Assembly (NCBI GenBank): GCA_014885115.2
Contig: WKLE02001990.1
Location: 43,052 to 56,448, forward strand
Source of the DNA: Asterionellopsis glacialis
Lineage: Eukaryota > Bacillariophyta > Plagiogrammaphyceae > Rhaphoneidales > Asterionellopsidaceae
Length of the DNA: 13,397 nucleotides
Direction of reading: 5' to 3'
Shown: in pieces, positions 1 through 8,926 of the stretch
Position numbering within the stretch: the first letter of the stretch is position 1
Layout of the letters: each line of letters begins with the position of its first letter
Made by a program: the position numbers and the translations under genes
The notes under the pieces: model-generated
What the model was told of the DNA's origin: nothing
Database searches by the model: none
What the model saw: the letters and a program-made list of their open reading frames with translations, nothing else

Positions 1-1086
1 GTAATTACCTTACGGTATGTATTTGAAGGCGGTGTTGTCTTTCTTGACTAATGGATGCTCACAAAGCTGTTGGGCCTAAATGAGATCAGTTCGGTTCTTG
101 GAGTCATACAGCATCAATGGTTCGGTCTCAACATGAAGTTCGAAGAATATCAAGATTGTGTACTGAAGGTCTGTAGGATCTACATTATTTCCAACAAACC
201 GATAGGTCTAGTCGTGTACTCACACAGTTTTTCCGGTCAAGAACAAAGAAATTTTCTATTTAAATATACATTAGCGCATGTTGCAGAGAACATCCTAAAA
301 GAGAAACTGTGTGTACATAAGTAAAACATATCCTCGTCGACGGAAAATGAGGGTTCGCATATTGACACGCACAATATGTTTTTCAATCGTGGGTTGTCAG
401 CTATTCCTTCCGTCAGAGAATGACAGAGAAAAATATAGAAGGCGTGTTGACACGTACTACTTGATATTCTATACTCCTCATAAACCATTGTTCTGCGTGC
501 ATTGCAGAAACATGTATTTCTTCTCACGGAACTATTAATTAAACTTTGTTCTGCGTGCCTTGCAGAAACATGTATTTCTTCTCACGGAACTATCAATTAT
601 GCCTCGATCATGGCAGCGTGATGAGGATTTCGAGTCTGATAAAAATAAAATAATAGTAAAATCTTCCAGGCTCTTCTTTTGCAACTTACCCAGGTGCAAA
701 TACAAAACAATATTTTTTACTTGCCATCCAAGAAAAGAGAGATGACTCCTGCGTTAAAAGGTGCAAATCCTTATTGTATGGTTAGAAACCAAATGTACTT
801 ATAGTTCAGGTAATGAATGCTTACTCTTGTTGGAGCAACACAAAGTTTATGTGAGTGTACAGTTAAAAAAAATCCTGATTGACTGAACCATACCTTCCAG
901 TGTTGGACTTGTCGTCATTTTTTTTCGAGAAAAAAGCTTCAACGCAAGCAAGACGCTTCGACACTCGGTAACTAATTGTCCGGTGGTTTGAGTGCGTTTT
1001 CCTTTACTTTGTTGGATACGGTAAAACTTTGCACCCCCGAAATATATTAATAAAATATCAATTATAATAAAGCGCAAGTTATTATT
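1..1086. other. Gene-poor region downstream of the helicase gene
   Basis: No coding region can be supported here. The open frames are short (under 100 codons), overlap one another on both strands and show no recognisable domain. The notable structure is the tandem duplication described separately at 488-598. Short inverted repeats are also present, for example CATATTG/CAATATG at 358-364 and 372-378. The part next to 1086 should hold the 3' untranslated region of the helicase transcript, which ends just above it; it is AT-rich (about 1040-1086), as expected for a 3' end. Confidence 0.6.
488..598. repeat. Tandem duplication, 58-base period
   Basis: A 53-base stretch at 488-540 recurs at 546-598 with only two substitutions that I can see (A to C near position 9 of the loop, and T to C near the end), separated by five bases. 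Each copy carries a small inverted repeat, TTCTGC, seven bases, then GCAGAA, so each unit could form a 6-bp hairpin. The near identity implies a recent duplication. No protein frame explains it, and only two copies are visible. Confidence 0.9.
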
Positions 1087-4000
1087 TTACTTTTTTCTAT
1101 GGTCGAAAAATCTAGTTAGACCGTCCACCACTTGTACGCACGAAGATGATACTTGTCTATCATTATTCAAAATTCCATTGACTGCTCCGTTTCTACTGTT
1201 AGTAGAAGGGCTCTTTGAAATAGCACCACGACGGACCCATTGCGGCAATGCAGACCAAACATTGCGATCCGTACCATACCTAGCATCGCATAGAATAATG
1301 GCAGCGTAGTCATTGGCATGGCGGATAGCACGTCCAATACTTTGATTGACTGCACGCATACATAGATTTTGGTAGTAGGCTTGACCAGTGATGGTATTTG
1401 CACTACCAGAAGTAGTCCTCGAAGCTTGCTGATCCATGTTGGACATTTTTTCCTTCAATTCGGGATCTGTAATATCTGGATATGGTAAACCAACCACTAC
1501 TACACATCTTGCCATATCATTGGAAAAGTTAATGCCTTCACTCATTTTACCACCCACTACAGAAAGTAGTAAGGCACCATTATGTGATGACATGGCATCA
1601 CGAGAATAGGATTCTAAGGCTACCTCAACTTGTTGTGACCTCTTTGGTTCGCGGTGCACTCTCTTCTGACGATTCAGTTCAGTAAGCAGTCCTGTTGTTT
1701 TCCAACGACGGACCAAATGTGCTTCGTAGGAATAACTTGGAAGGAATACTACCATACCCGACGGGACAGCCTTAGATATTCTTAATAGAGACAGTCCCAA
1801 TTCATCACAAACTGTATTGGTACTTCGTGATTGATGACGAAAGTCAAGTTTCGTGTGGTTTGGTCCAGTGCCTAAACATGCCATGATTACATTGTTTGAT
1901 GGAACTACATGATCACATGTAAAAGTTGTCAAGGATGACGAAACGAAACAACTACTACTTGATGATGATGCCGAAGTTGTTGCTGTTGTTGTTGTTGGAC
2001 TTACGGATACACTAGTTGTTGATTTCCTTAAAAGTGTATCTGCCTTGGAAGCTTCACGGATAACATCAGTACATTCTAAAAGTTCTGTAGCAACATGTGC
2101 AAAGGGTCGCAATGTACCTCCCACCAAGGCTACAGCATGAGCTTCATCCAAAACGTTTTGAAAATGAGTTGCAGGATGTAACAGTACATATCGTAGCGTA
2201 GGGTGTAAAACAGCATTACGCGCCCGTGAGTCCGTAGTTGTTGTTGTTGCTGCTGTGCCCTCCTCATCACGTGGCCAATCTGTAACAATCTTCCCTTCAC
2301 TTGATGACGATGTTAGATGTTCCAGAAAGGTTTGTACAATTGACATGGATGAAACATGTTTGGACAAACCAGTTTCATCATCCTCACCTTCGTCATCCTG
2401 TTCGTCCATCATTTTCTTCTTTTTTAAAGCAATGTTGGTAAACCCAAGTAGTTTCTGTGGAAGCCGAGAATGTTCTAGGTAACGAAGGATCTTGAACAAA
2501 TTAATATTGTCTAATCGAAATTTCATCAATAATTCTCCAGATGACATCATTCTCTCACTACCAGCAGTGACACTACTATCTATTGGTCTGGATGATAAAT
2601 GTTTGATAAAGGCATTGAGACACTTACGGATCTGACCAAGATAATAAAGGTTGCGACCAGCCAATCGTGCTGCATATTTGGTGGTGTACGCCGCTAGTTG
2701 CTCTAACGCTGCTTTGGCAATGGGTAAAGTAAGACGACATGAATGAAGTGAACGTAATGCTTCTGGAAGATTATGTGCTTCATCAACAATCACCAATGAT
2801 TCTTGCAATGATAAACCAACCGCTGATCGAGCTGATTTAGATAATAACATACTGTAGGGAAGTACTACAACCTCTGCTGCGGCAAGAGATTCCTTTTTTA
2901 AAAGGGTACAAAGCAAAATAATGGGTGAGTTTGTTAGACTTGGCGGTATAGGTGGTGGTATCATGACGTCGTATCATTAAAAGAATAAACATGCACTGTT
3001 ACAACTCACTCTTGATGCATAATAGGCACATGTGTGAGATGCTTCACCAAGTCGTGCAGCATCTTCAATATCCGATGGCTGTGCTAAAATATGGAGGGCC
3101 AAGGTTGATGTTGCATCCTTGGATGCAAGTAAAGGACATCCTTTTTTGCTACCAGCATTGGGGTCTTTTCTCTTTTGACCAGCTGGAGTCGTTGTTCCTT
3201 TCTGTAAATCTAAACATGCTTCGGATATAGTGGCTTCTGATTTAGGAAATCTTCCATGACCTTTTACATCTGTATTACTGCATAATACCTGTCTTCCTCC
3301 TAAAGCTACAACACGTAGTGTTGGTCCCCATTGAGTCCGGCGAAGTTCATTGACGAATTGAGAAAGCTGTGAATGTGTACGAGCTGCGTATATAATCTTT
3401 CGTACACCACTACCAGGTGTCACAGAACCAATCGAAAATGTATCAGGACTATTAGCTGATGATGGATTCTTCACGGTGGATGTTGAGTTGGAAGATTGTT
3501 TTTGTTTCCATGTACGTCGTGGATCAACACCTGATCCATCTAAAGATCCACCATTCAAAAGTGATGCTACATCCGATGTCAAAGATTTATTGTTGTGATC
3601 CTTCTCATCTGTATCTGAATCATCGTCATCATCTGCGTTAGGGTCATTATTCTCATCACCAGACCTATAGTCAACTAAACAATAATCTTCTTCTTCTACC
3701 CCCGTGGAAGAATTAACATTATTTTGTTTATTTGCTGTCATGGGTCGTTTGATAACTCTTCCCTGTTTTCGTCGCCGTTTCCGTTCTGCTATTTTAGATG
3801 CTGTCACGGCTGACCTTGCCAAGTTTTCTCGTCGTTCCCGTAGTAATAATCGATCTTCACCCTTCTTCGTTTCATCTACGTCTACTTTGAGTCGTACCCT
3901 AAGTTTTGATAATTCCAATTCCAAGGATTGACGTGCATCCTTGGCCCGTTGACGTCCATCCGACTTTTGATCTTTTGCTTCTTGTTCTTCGGGTGGTACC

Positions 4001-4377
4001 CATGAATCTAACCAATCTAATCCTGTAGGTGATGTTGATGATGTTTGAGTTTGTGCTTCATTTTTGTTTACTGCTCCTTCTCCTTTTAAATCTATTTCTT
4101 CGACATGTCGTAGCCATCCCACAGCTGCACATGCCAATGACAATGATTTCCCTGTACCAGTTGGTGATTCTAACATTAACACCGACGCTCTCTTCTTCTT
4201 TTTCTCTAATGAAGATTCTTCTTCTTCCTGACGCTTTCGTAAGCAACTTAGAATCGCATCCATAAAATCTATTTGTTGAGGATAGGGTGTTTCATAAGGA
4301 AAGGGAACCGTTTGTCCACTTGGAAATCCAGACAAGTTGTCTTCTTTTTGTTGGAACGACGAAGGATCATTCGCCAT
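1087..4377 (-). CDS. DDX11/CHL1-like: DDX11/CHL1-family iron-sulfur ATP-dependent DNA helicase (two exons)
   Basis: Superfamily 2 XPD-like helicase of the DDX11/CHL1 branch, which in other eukaryotes unwinds DNA in the nucleus and supports sister-chromatid cohesion at replication forks. Exons 4377-3010 and 2892-1087 give about 1057 residues (human DDX11 is about 970). Visible motifs: Q motif FPYETPYPQQ (27-36); Walker A SPTGTGKS (71-78); insert with DWLDSWVPPEE (121-131) and an EEEDYCLVDYRSGDE acidic stretch (228-242), both DDX11-like; motif Ia AARTHSQLSQF (331-341); four Fe-S cysteines C366, C388, C414, C450; DEAH (493-496); motif III GGT (714-716); motif V SEGINF (907-912); motif VI QSIGRAIRH (973-981). 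All catalytic motifs are intact. A Thr/Ser-rich low-complexity insert lies near 745-775. The start ATG has an ACCATGG context. The gene diverges from the torsin-like gene over a shared promoter. Family assignment is firm; the cohesion role is inferred from relatives. Confidence 0.93.
2893..3009 (-). other. Intron of the DDX11/CHL1-like gene
   Basis: The 117-base intron starts AGA|GTGAGT and ends in a T-rich tract followed by AAAAAAG|GAA. Its length is a multiple of three, but it contains an in-frame TAA near its 5' end. Removing it joins CAYYASR directly to ESLAAAEVVVLP. This matches the spacing of DDX11 relatives between the fourth Fe-S cysteine and the VVLPY motif, so the two open frames are one gene. 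Confidence 0.9.
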
Positions 4378-4545
4378 GGTGCTGCAGTGTTTTTGAATTC
4401 TAGTCCGACGAACAACAAGTAAATATGAGAGGTTTAATGACTACGCCGGTGATTGTAACTCTTACTTCGATATGGACGATGTTGTCATGTGGCCTTTCCG
4501 GAAGCAAAGTTTTCTTCTCCGGGAGTTTGTTGACGATTCAAAAAA

Positions 4546-4555
4546 TGGCGCGAAA
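4546..4555 (-). promoter_or_regulatory. E2F/DP-like site (TTTCGCGCCA)
   Basis: Read on the minus strand the sequence is TTTCGCGCCA, which fits the TTTSSCGC E2F consensus and lies about 170 bases upstream of the helicase ATG. S-phase control by E2F/DP factors is well known for replication and cohesion genes in animals and plants; its use here is inference. Confidence 0.35.
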
Positions 4556-4731
4556 AAAAGTAGAGAAGAAGCGCTCTGGACGTCTTCCGTTCCCATCCTT
4601 TCTACTTCTCTGGGTTTTCGAGGGGGGGAATAAAATGGTATATCGATTTGAATCCAAAGGAGAGAGAGCGCCATCATTATTTTTATTCTTGTTCGGCGAG
4701 TCTTTCTTCTCTCGCCTCTTTTTGTGTCTCT

Positions 4732-4741
4732 TTTCGCGAAA
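4732..4741. promoter_or_regulatory. Palindromic E2F-like motif (TTTCGCGAAA)
   Basis: This perfect 10-base palindrome contains a TTTCGCG core on both strands and sits between the two divergent genes, about 240 bases from the torsin-like ATG. With the site at 4546 it makes a pair of related motifs in one intergenic region. Its function is inferred only. Confidence 0.25.
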
Positions 4742-4980
4742 TCTCGGGAAAAGAAATATCACACAAACCGATCGCCACTGACCCCACGACGGAAGCAAGT
4801 TTGGAAACTTGGGAAACGACGAAGTCGATCAACCGATACAGAAACAAGAAAGACGACAACAGTAAGAGACATCTTGATGGAAGGGCCACAATCAAGAAAA
4901 ACTGGAATATAGAAGAATCAAGTTTTCATATTGTTCATTCAACAGTAAATGAAAGAATAGAAGTATCATTTTAAAAAATA

Positions 4981-6945
4981 ATGGGAAGATATCATCTTGC
5001 AAGTGTGTATGGCGAAGCTGATGATGATGATGATGATACTGACAATGAATATGAAAAAGAAGATGAAGAAGAAAATTATAATAGGAGTCTTCTGTCTTCC
5101 ATCGTAAAATATGACCAACAACATAGTCGAAAAATTAATGGTTATGTTCACGAACCTTATCAAGACCATGGTGATCATGATGGAAGCGTCATCCACCATG
5201 ATGATCACGACGATGGGCGATACAACCATAGTACAAGCATTGAATCTTCTGCAAGAAATACATTCTTCCTACAACCGATTTCACCCTATGATGATTCATT
5301 AGATCCTTCCACGAATAGTCGTGAGGGTTTATTCTCCCGGTATCGATTTTGGATCATTTCAATGCTTGTTATTGGTATTTTAGTTCAATCCTATGGACCA
5401 CCAGCTCCTCCACCGCCACCCACAGATCATCCTACTATATCCTCTTGGACATGGTCAGACTTTATCATGCACCATGTTGCTACGTTGGTGTCATGCGCCA
5501 TATCCATAAGTTCAGCGATGGGGTATGTTGGTCAATGGTGTTGTACAGGTTTAAGGGAAGACGTACTTCAAGCATTGGGCAGTATACATTATCAATATAC
5601 TGAATTCGTTGATTCACGGCGTTATATTTGTCCAATGCAACTTCCATCCACTGATAATGACGATAACAGCAATGATGCTCTTGAGACTTCTTCGTCCTTA
5701 ACGACAAACACAAACAACGCGTACCTACCCTTTTTTGAAAATGTGCTTGTAGGGCAAGACATTGCAGTTACAGCTGTATCAGAAGCATTGGATGCTTGGG
5801 ATATGAACAAGAAGATTCTTACAGAGAATCCATCACTTAAAGCATCGTCTTCTTTGTTGTTACTTTTTTCGGGTATGGAAGGTGTAGGGAAAATGGAAAT
5901 GGCAAAACAAATATCAAATATGATGTTTTCCCATTGTTCCTCCGATCAGCAATCACGTCTTGGTCCTGATGGTTTCAATGAGGGTGTATTGATGCTAGAT
6001 GGTGTAGACTTTGCTGAAAAAAACCGTGAGCACAAAGTAGAGGCACAAGATATGTCAACAACAACAGCAACAACAGCATTGAGAACTTTGTACATACAGG
6101 AAAATCTATTTCATCAAATTGGATCCCATATACGTAGACAACAAGGACATGGTGCTATTGTTGTTATTCATGGAATAGAACATATGCCAAAAACTGCATT
6201 TGTACAACTTTACCGTCATCTATCATCACTTCGTTCGGTGCTCCCCTATTACAAGAATCTGTCTCATGACTATGAACGATTATTGTCATCATCACATGAA
6301 AAGTTGGAAGTTGTGTGTGACAATGTTATATTTATATTTACTACACAAGTTGGTGTGAAAACATATCTCCGTACTATGGAAAAATATGGGACTATTCATG
6401 GAGTTTCCAAGAATGAGTTGGATGTTGCACTTCGAGATGATGTTGAAAACTTTTTTCAAGATTTGAAATTATCCATGTCATCCTTGTCAATTATACCCTT
6501 TGCACCACTCCTTCCGTCAGATCTAGAAAAGATCTTTCGGATCAAAGTCGACCTGCTAAGTGCAGAATATTCAGGTAAATATTGGTACCGATTGGTTGCT
6601 ACAGAACAAGCTAGTGCAGCGATTGTGGAAGCTCCCTATGTTGATTATTATACGTTTCAAGACGCGGGATATATTTCCTACTTTTCATCCTCTACGAGTC
6701 CCACTGTATTTTCAGAAGTGGGTGCGAAACAACTCGACAACGACAAAAGTATTATGATACGATTGAAATCACAAATCAAACGTTGGTTACTATTAATGCC
6801 AAATCCAGATATGATAGCTGTATTAGATTATGATGCAGAAAACGATATGGCGTTGTTTCGTTGGTGTCCTCATCCGATGATTAAGACGGATGACAATGAC
6901 AACGATTACTCTTCCTGTCCAGAAATTGGCAGGTATTCATTGTAA
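4981..6945 (+). CDS. Membrane-anchored torsin/Clp-like AAA+ protein with degenerate ATPase motifs
   Basis: Single-exon, 654 residues. Order: acidic Asp/Glu/His-rich tail (13-80); a predicted transmembrane helix (FWIISMLVIGILVQSY, 123-138); a proline run; a second hydrophobic stretch (about 160-185); then a torsin/ClpB-like AAA+ fold (about 248-605). Fold markers are FENVLVGQDIA (252-262), FSGMEGVGKM (296-305), VVIHGIEHM (394-402), VIFIFTTQVG (449-458), IIPFAPLLPSDLEKIFRIKV (504-523) and FSEVGAKQL (577-585). Compared with torsins, Walker A keeps Lys304 but has Met after it, the Walker B Asp-Glu is His-Gly, the sensor-1 Asn is Gln, and sensor-2 keeps Lys583 without the torsin Cys. Torsins act in the ER and nuclear-envelope lumen; a single-pass topology would put this domain there. 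ATP hydrolysis looks unlikely. An in-frame TAA nine bases upstream supports the start. It could be a pseudo-ATPase cofactor or a divergent Clp relative. Confidence 0.75.
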   Translation: MGRYHLASVYGEADDDDDDTDNEYEKEDEEENYNRSLLSSIVKYDQQHSRKINGYVHEPYQDHGDHDGSVIHHDDHDDGRYNHSTSIESSARNTFFLQPISPYDDSLDPSTNSREGLFSRYRFWIISMLVIGILVQSYGPPAPPPPPTDHPTISSWTWSDFIMHHVATLVSCAISISSAMGYVGQWCCTGLREDVLQALGSIHYQYTEFVDSRRYICPMQLPSTDNDDNSNDALETSSSLTTNTNNAYLPFFENVLVGQDIAVTAVSEALDAWDMNKKILTENPSLKASSSLLLLFSGMEGVGKMEMAKQISNMMFSHCSSDQQSRLGPDGFNEGVLMLDGVDFAEKNREHKVEAQDMSTTTATTALRTLYIQENLFHQIGSHIRRQQGHGAIVVIHGIEHMPKTAFVQLYRHLSSLRSVLPYYKNLSHDYERLLSSSHEKLEVVCDNVIFIFTTQVGVKTYLRTMEKYGTIHGVSKNELDVALRDDVENFFQDLKLSMSSLSIIPFAPLLPSDLEKIFRIKVDLLSAEYSGKYWYRLVATEQASAAIVEAPYVDYYTFQDAGYISYFSSSTSPTVFSEVGAKQLDNDKSIMIRLKSQIKRWLLLMPNPDMIAVLDYDAENDMALFRWCPHPMIKTDDNDNDYSSCPEIGRYSL

Positions 6946-7042
6946 GGACAAGAATCTTCCTTCCTTTTTTATGCAACGGCTCCCAATCTGTAGATCTTCT
7001 TTAGGCATTATTGTAAGGAGAAAAATCTTCCTTATTTATTTT
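6940..7042. repeat. Imperfect short direct repeat around the torsin-like stop codon
   Basis: TTGTAAGGACAAGAATCTTC at 6940-6959 recurs as TTGTAAGGAGAAAAATCTTC at 7011-7030, with T-rich tails after both, an offset of 71 bases. The first copy includes the TAA stop of the torsin-like gene. It probably reflects a small local duplication of the 3' end. Confidence 0.6.
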
Positions 7043-7263
7043 ATAGAACACCCCTTTTGCAAATATTGTTTCACATCAAGTATAAATTAGAAAATACCAT
7101 GTTATATTATCATGCATATCTCCCCCCTCAAAACAATTACGTGTGCGTCTATTTCCCCTCACCAAAGTGTTCTCAACAGCAGCAGTCCAGAGAAAGATTA
7201 CATGGATAAAAGTGGAGAGTATGATGTGTACAGAGGTTTTGTTCATTTGTTCATTATAGTAAT
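6946..7263. other. Convergent 3' region between torsin-like and ribosomal genes
   Basis: This holds the 3' ends of two convergent transcripts and no supported coding frame. It is AT-rich. A short imperfect direct repeat runs from the torsin-like stop codon into this region and is listed separately. Confidence 0.6.
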
Positions 7264-7704
7264 TTAAGCACTGAGTAAGCATGCACCACCGGCTTCCTTG
7301 ATCTTCTTTTCTGCCAATTTGGAAAAGTATTTGGCTTTGACAATGACAGGAACCTTAATTTCACCATTTCCAAGAAGCTTGAAGTATCCAAGGTTGGTAA
7401 GATCAATGACAGGGGCCTTTCCACCACCGTTCTTGGCAGCTTCGTAGACACCATCACCAGCAGCATTGAAAAGCTTATCAAGATTGATAGTGGGTGTGAA
7501 CTTTCTGTTCTTGAGGACATGGAAATGACGCATACCAACCTTACCGAAGTAACCAGGGTGATACTTATCAAACATAATACGGTGGTGATGTTGACCACCG
7601 GCATTACCACGACCACCGGGATGCTTACGGTGCTTTCCGATACGTCCGTGACCACATGAGACGTGGCCTCTCTTATTACGGGACTTGTGCAAACGGGTAG
7701 GCAT
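7264..7704 (-). CDS. RPL27A: 60S ribosomal protein L27a (uL15)
   Basis: Complete 146-residue cytosolic large-subunit protein of the uL15 family (human form 148). It binds 28S rRNA in the large subunit. The N-terminus [20 protein letters not shown] and the [18 protein letters not shown] segment (20-37) are family signatures, followed by [20 protein letters not shown] (39-58), NLDKLF, and the C-terminal [20 protein letters not shown] and GGACLLSA. His39, the residue hydroxylated in the animal protein, is present, though residue 38 is Gln rather than Leu. Start and stop match family length without introns. Codon choice is richer in C-ending and preferred codons than in the neighbours, as expected for a highly expressed gene. 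It converges with the torsin-like gene and diverges from the HSF gene. Confidence 0.98.
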   Translation of the reverse strand: MPTRLHKSRNKRGHVSCGHGRIGKHRKHPGGRGNAGGQHHHRIMFDKYHPGYFGKVGMRHFHVLKNRKFTPTINLDKLFNAAGDGVYEAAKNGGGKAPVIDLTNLGYFKLLGNGEIKVPVIVKAKYFSKLAEKKIKEAGGACLLSA

Positions 7705-8926
7705 GTTGATTTATTCTATACAGGCGTCGTCGAGATGCAATGGAGTCCAGAAGAAAAACAGTTGATGCAAAGAAAGGTAAGCAAGTAATCAAGAGATGGA
7801 TGGAATCAACCGTAGTTTGTAGGGGTGAAATGTAGTGTGTTTTCTGTTATGTCTGACAACGGCCAGACAAGAAAAATCAAGAGACAACAACTAACCAGGC
7901 AAGCGGAACCACCACCAAGATGAAAATGATTCCGTTCGCTCGCGGATTAGTTCTCAACAAACTGCTATCATTCTGTCCTTTCCTTGTTGCATATCATGGT
8001 CATGTTGTCGAATGCTATTCAAACGAAATCCAACCGTCGTCATGGCGCCTCGAAACCGATCATCGTCATGGGGAGCAACTCACCGTCACAAAAACAAAAA
8101 ATACACAGCACAGTTTCAGTAACGAGTAAAGAGGGTTTTCAATAGGTTATGAGCGTAAGTAAATCAAAAGTTGTCCCCCCACTTCTAAACGTGATATGAG
8201 AAACTAGACAGACTAACCCTCTTGGAGGTGTGCACGATTCGATCCAATATTTTTGGCGATCGCGCATTGCGCTAAACAGGACTGAGCTGATGTTCCATGA
8301 CGTCGAATCTGAGGCTTCCAGATGGTCACAACGCAAAACGGACAGACATTTAAGGATCTTCGTGCGAATACCCATAGTCTTTTGAATCTATCACGCTTCG
8401 AGAGAGTCACAACTCACAACTAACTGTTGCACGCTCACTGATGAGTCTCCCTGCTTCATCAATCATCAGACACGCCGAAAACAAACGTGATTGGCTCGTT
8501 TAAATCACAAATATACAATACCGTAGGAAAGATAATTCTGCGGTATTGGAGTTGTGGAGACCCACAACGGCTCGTAATAATTCAACCCGTAGATATAGTA
8601 CTGCGGAATTCGTATGTAGAATTGAATATCGTGTTTCTCGCTATCAAGAGAAGAAGTTCTCTTCGGGTTTCTGCGTGAGCCAGATCTGAAAAATCTCGCG
8701 TTTCTGCTCAGTCCTACCTGGTACCAGGTACCTGTATAACGGCATATTGTTATAATACTACTGAACACGGCGTTTCCATCCGCCGACAATCGACACCAAG
8801 TTCTGATTCAAAATAAAAACCCACGACGTTGACGCATTGACCTGTCAACCCTTTCTCTCGCCGTCAACACATCGTTTGAAAATAAAGAAACTATCAGACC
8901 CTATTATTAACATCAAGAATAGAACC
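7705..8926. other. Long divergent intergenic region between RPL27A and HSF
   Basis: About 1.2 kb contains the leaders and promoters of both genes. Open frames on both strands are short and unrecognised. The best is a 69-codon plus-strand frame at 7920-8129 (MKMIPFARGL...) with a hydrophobic start, discussed as a finding. Other structure: an inverted CCAAT box (ATTGGCT, 8490-8496), an AATACCG/CGGTATT inverted repeat (8518-8524 and 8540-8546), a hairpin GTTGTGG-AGAC-CCACAAC near 8550, and a 16-base palindrome at 8715-8730. I see no tRNA or heat-shock element that I would defend. Confidence 0.55.
8715..8730. promoter_or_regulatory. Perfect 16-base palindrome upstream of HSF
   Basis: TACCTGGTACCAGGTA is identical on both strands and lies about 200 bases upstream of the HSF start codon, with a further GGTACCTG overlap on its right side. 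A palindrome of this length suits a homodimeric DNA-binding protein, but the sequence is not a GAA/TTC heat-shock element. No binding factor can be named. Confidence 0.35.

Larger units (their letters stand above)
4378..4980. promoter_or_regulatory. Divergent promoter between the helicase and torsin-like genes
   Basis: These 603 bases separate two head-to-head start codons, so both 5' leaders and both promoters must lie here. The interior is strongly pyrimidine-rich on the plus strand (about 4680-4735). Several overlapping open frames with ATGs occur (for example one starting MARKKVEKK at 4545), but none joins the torsin-like frame, which has an in-frame TAA at 4972-4974. I see no convincing coding signal. 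Two E2F-like motifs are listed separately. Confidence 0.6.

Noticed and set aside
1..200. Copia-type retrotransposon RNase H fragment on the minus strand (LMLYDSKNRTDLI-like reading)
   Set aside because: Only a short stretch resembles the family, stops interrupt it, and no neighbouring reverse-transcriptase or terminal repeats are visible.
2893..3009. Frameshift or pseudogene break in the helicase, because it appears as two open frames
   Set aside because: A GT-AG intron with good signals joins the frames and gives exact family spacing at the fourth Fe-S cysteine.
4425..4781. A 118-codon plus-strand frame in the divergent promoter
   Set aside because: The composition is chance-like (Phe/Leu/Ser from pyrimidine tracts), it is not in frame with the torsin-like gene, and it overlaps other equally long frames.
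8225..8240. tRNA T-loop (GATTCGATCC)
   Set aside because: No 5-bp stem flanks the loop and no anticodon or D arm lies at the right distance.
8438..8480. Hammerhead ribozyme (CTGATGA followed later by GAAA)
   Set aside because: The bases just before GAAA do not pair with those after CTGATGA, so stem II cannot form next to the core; CTGATGA pairs instead with TCATCAG as a simple inverted repeat.
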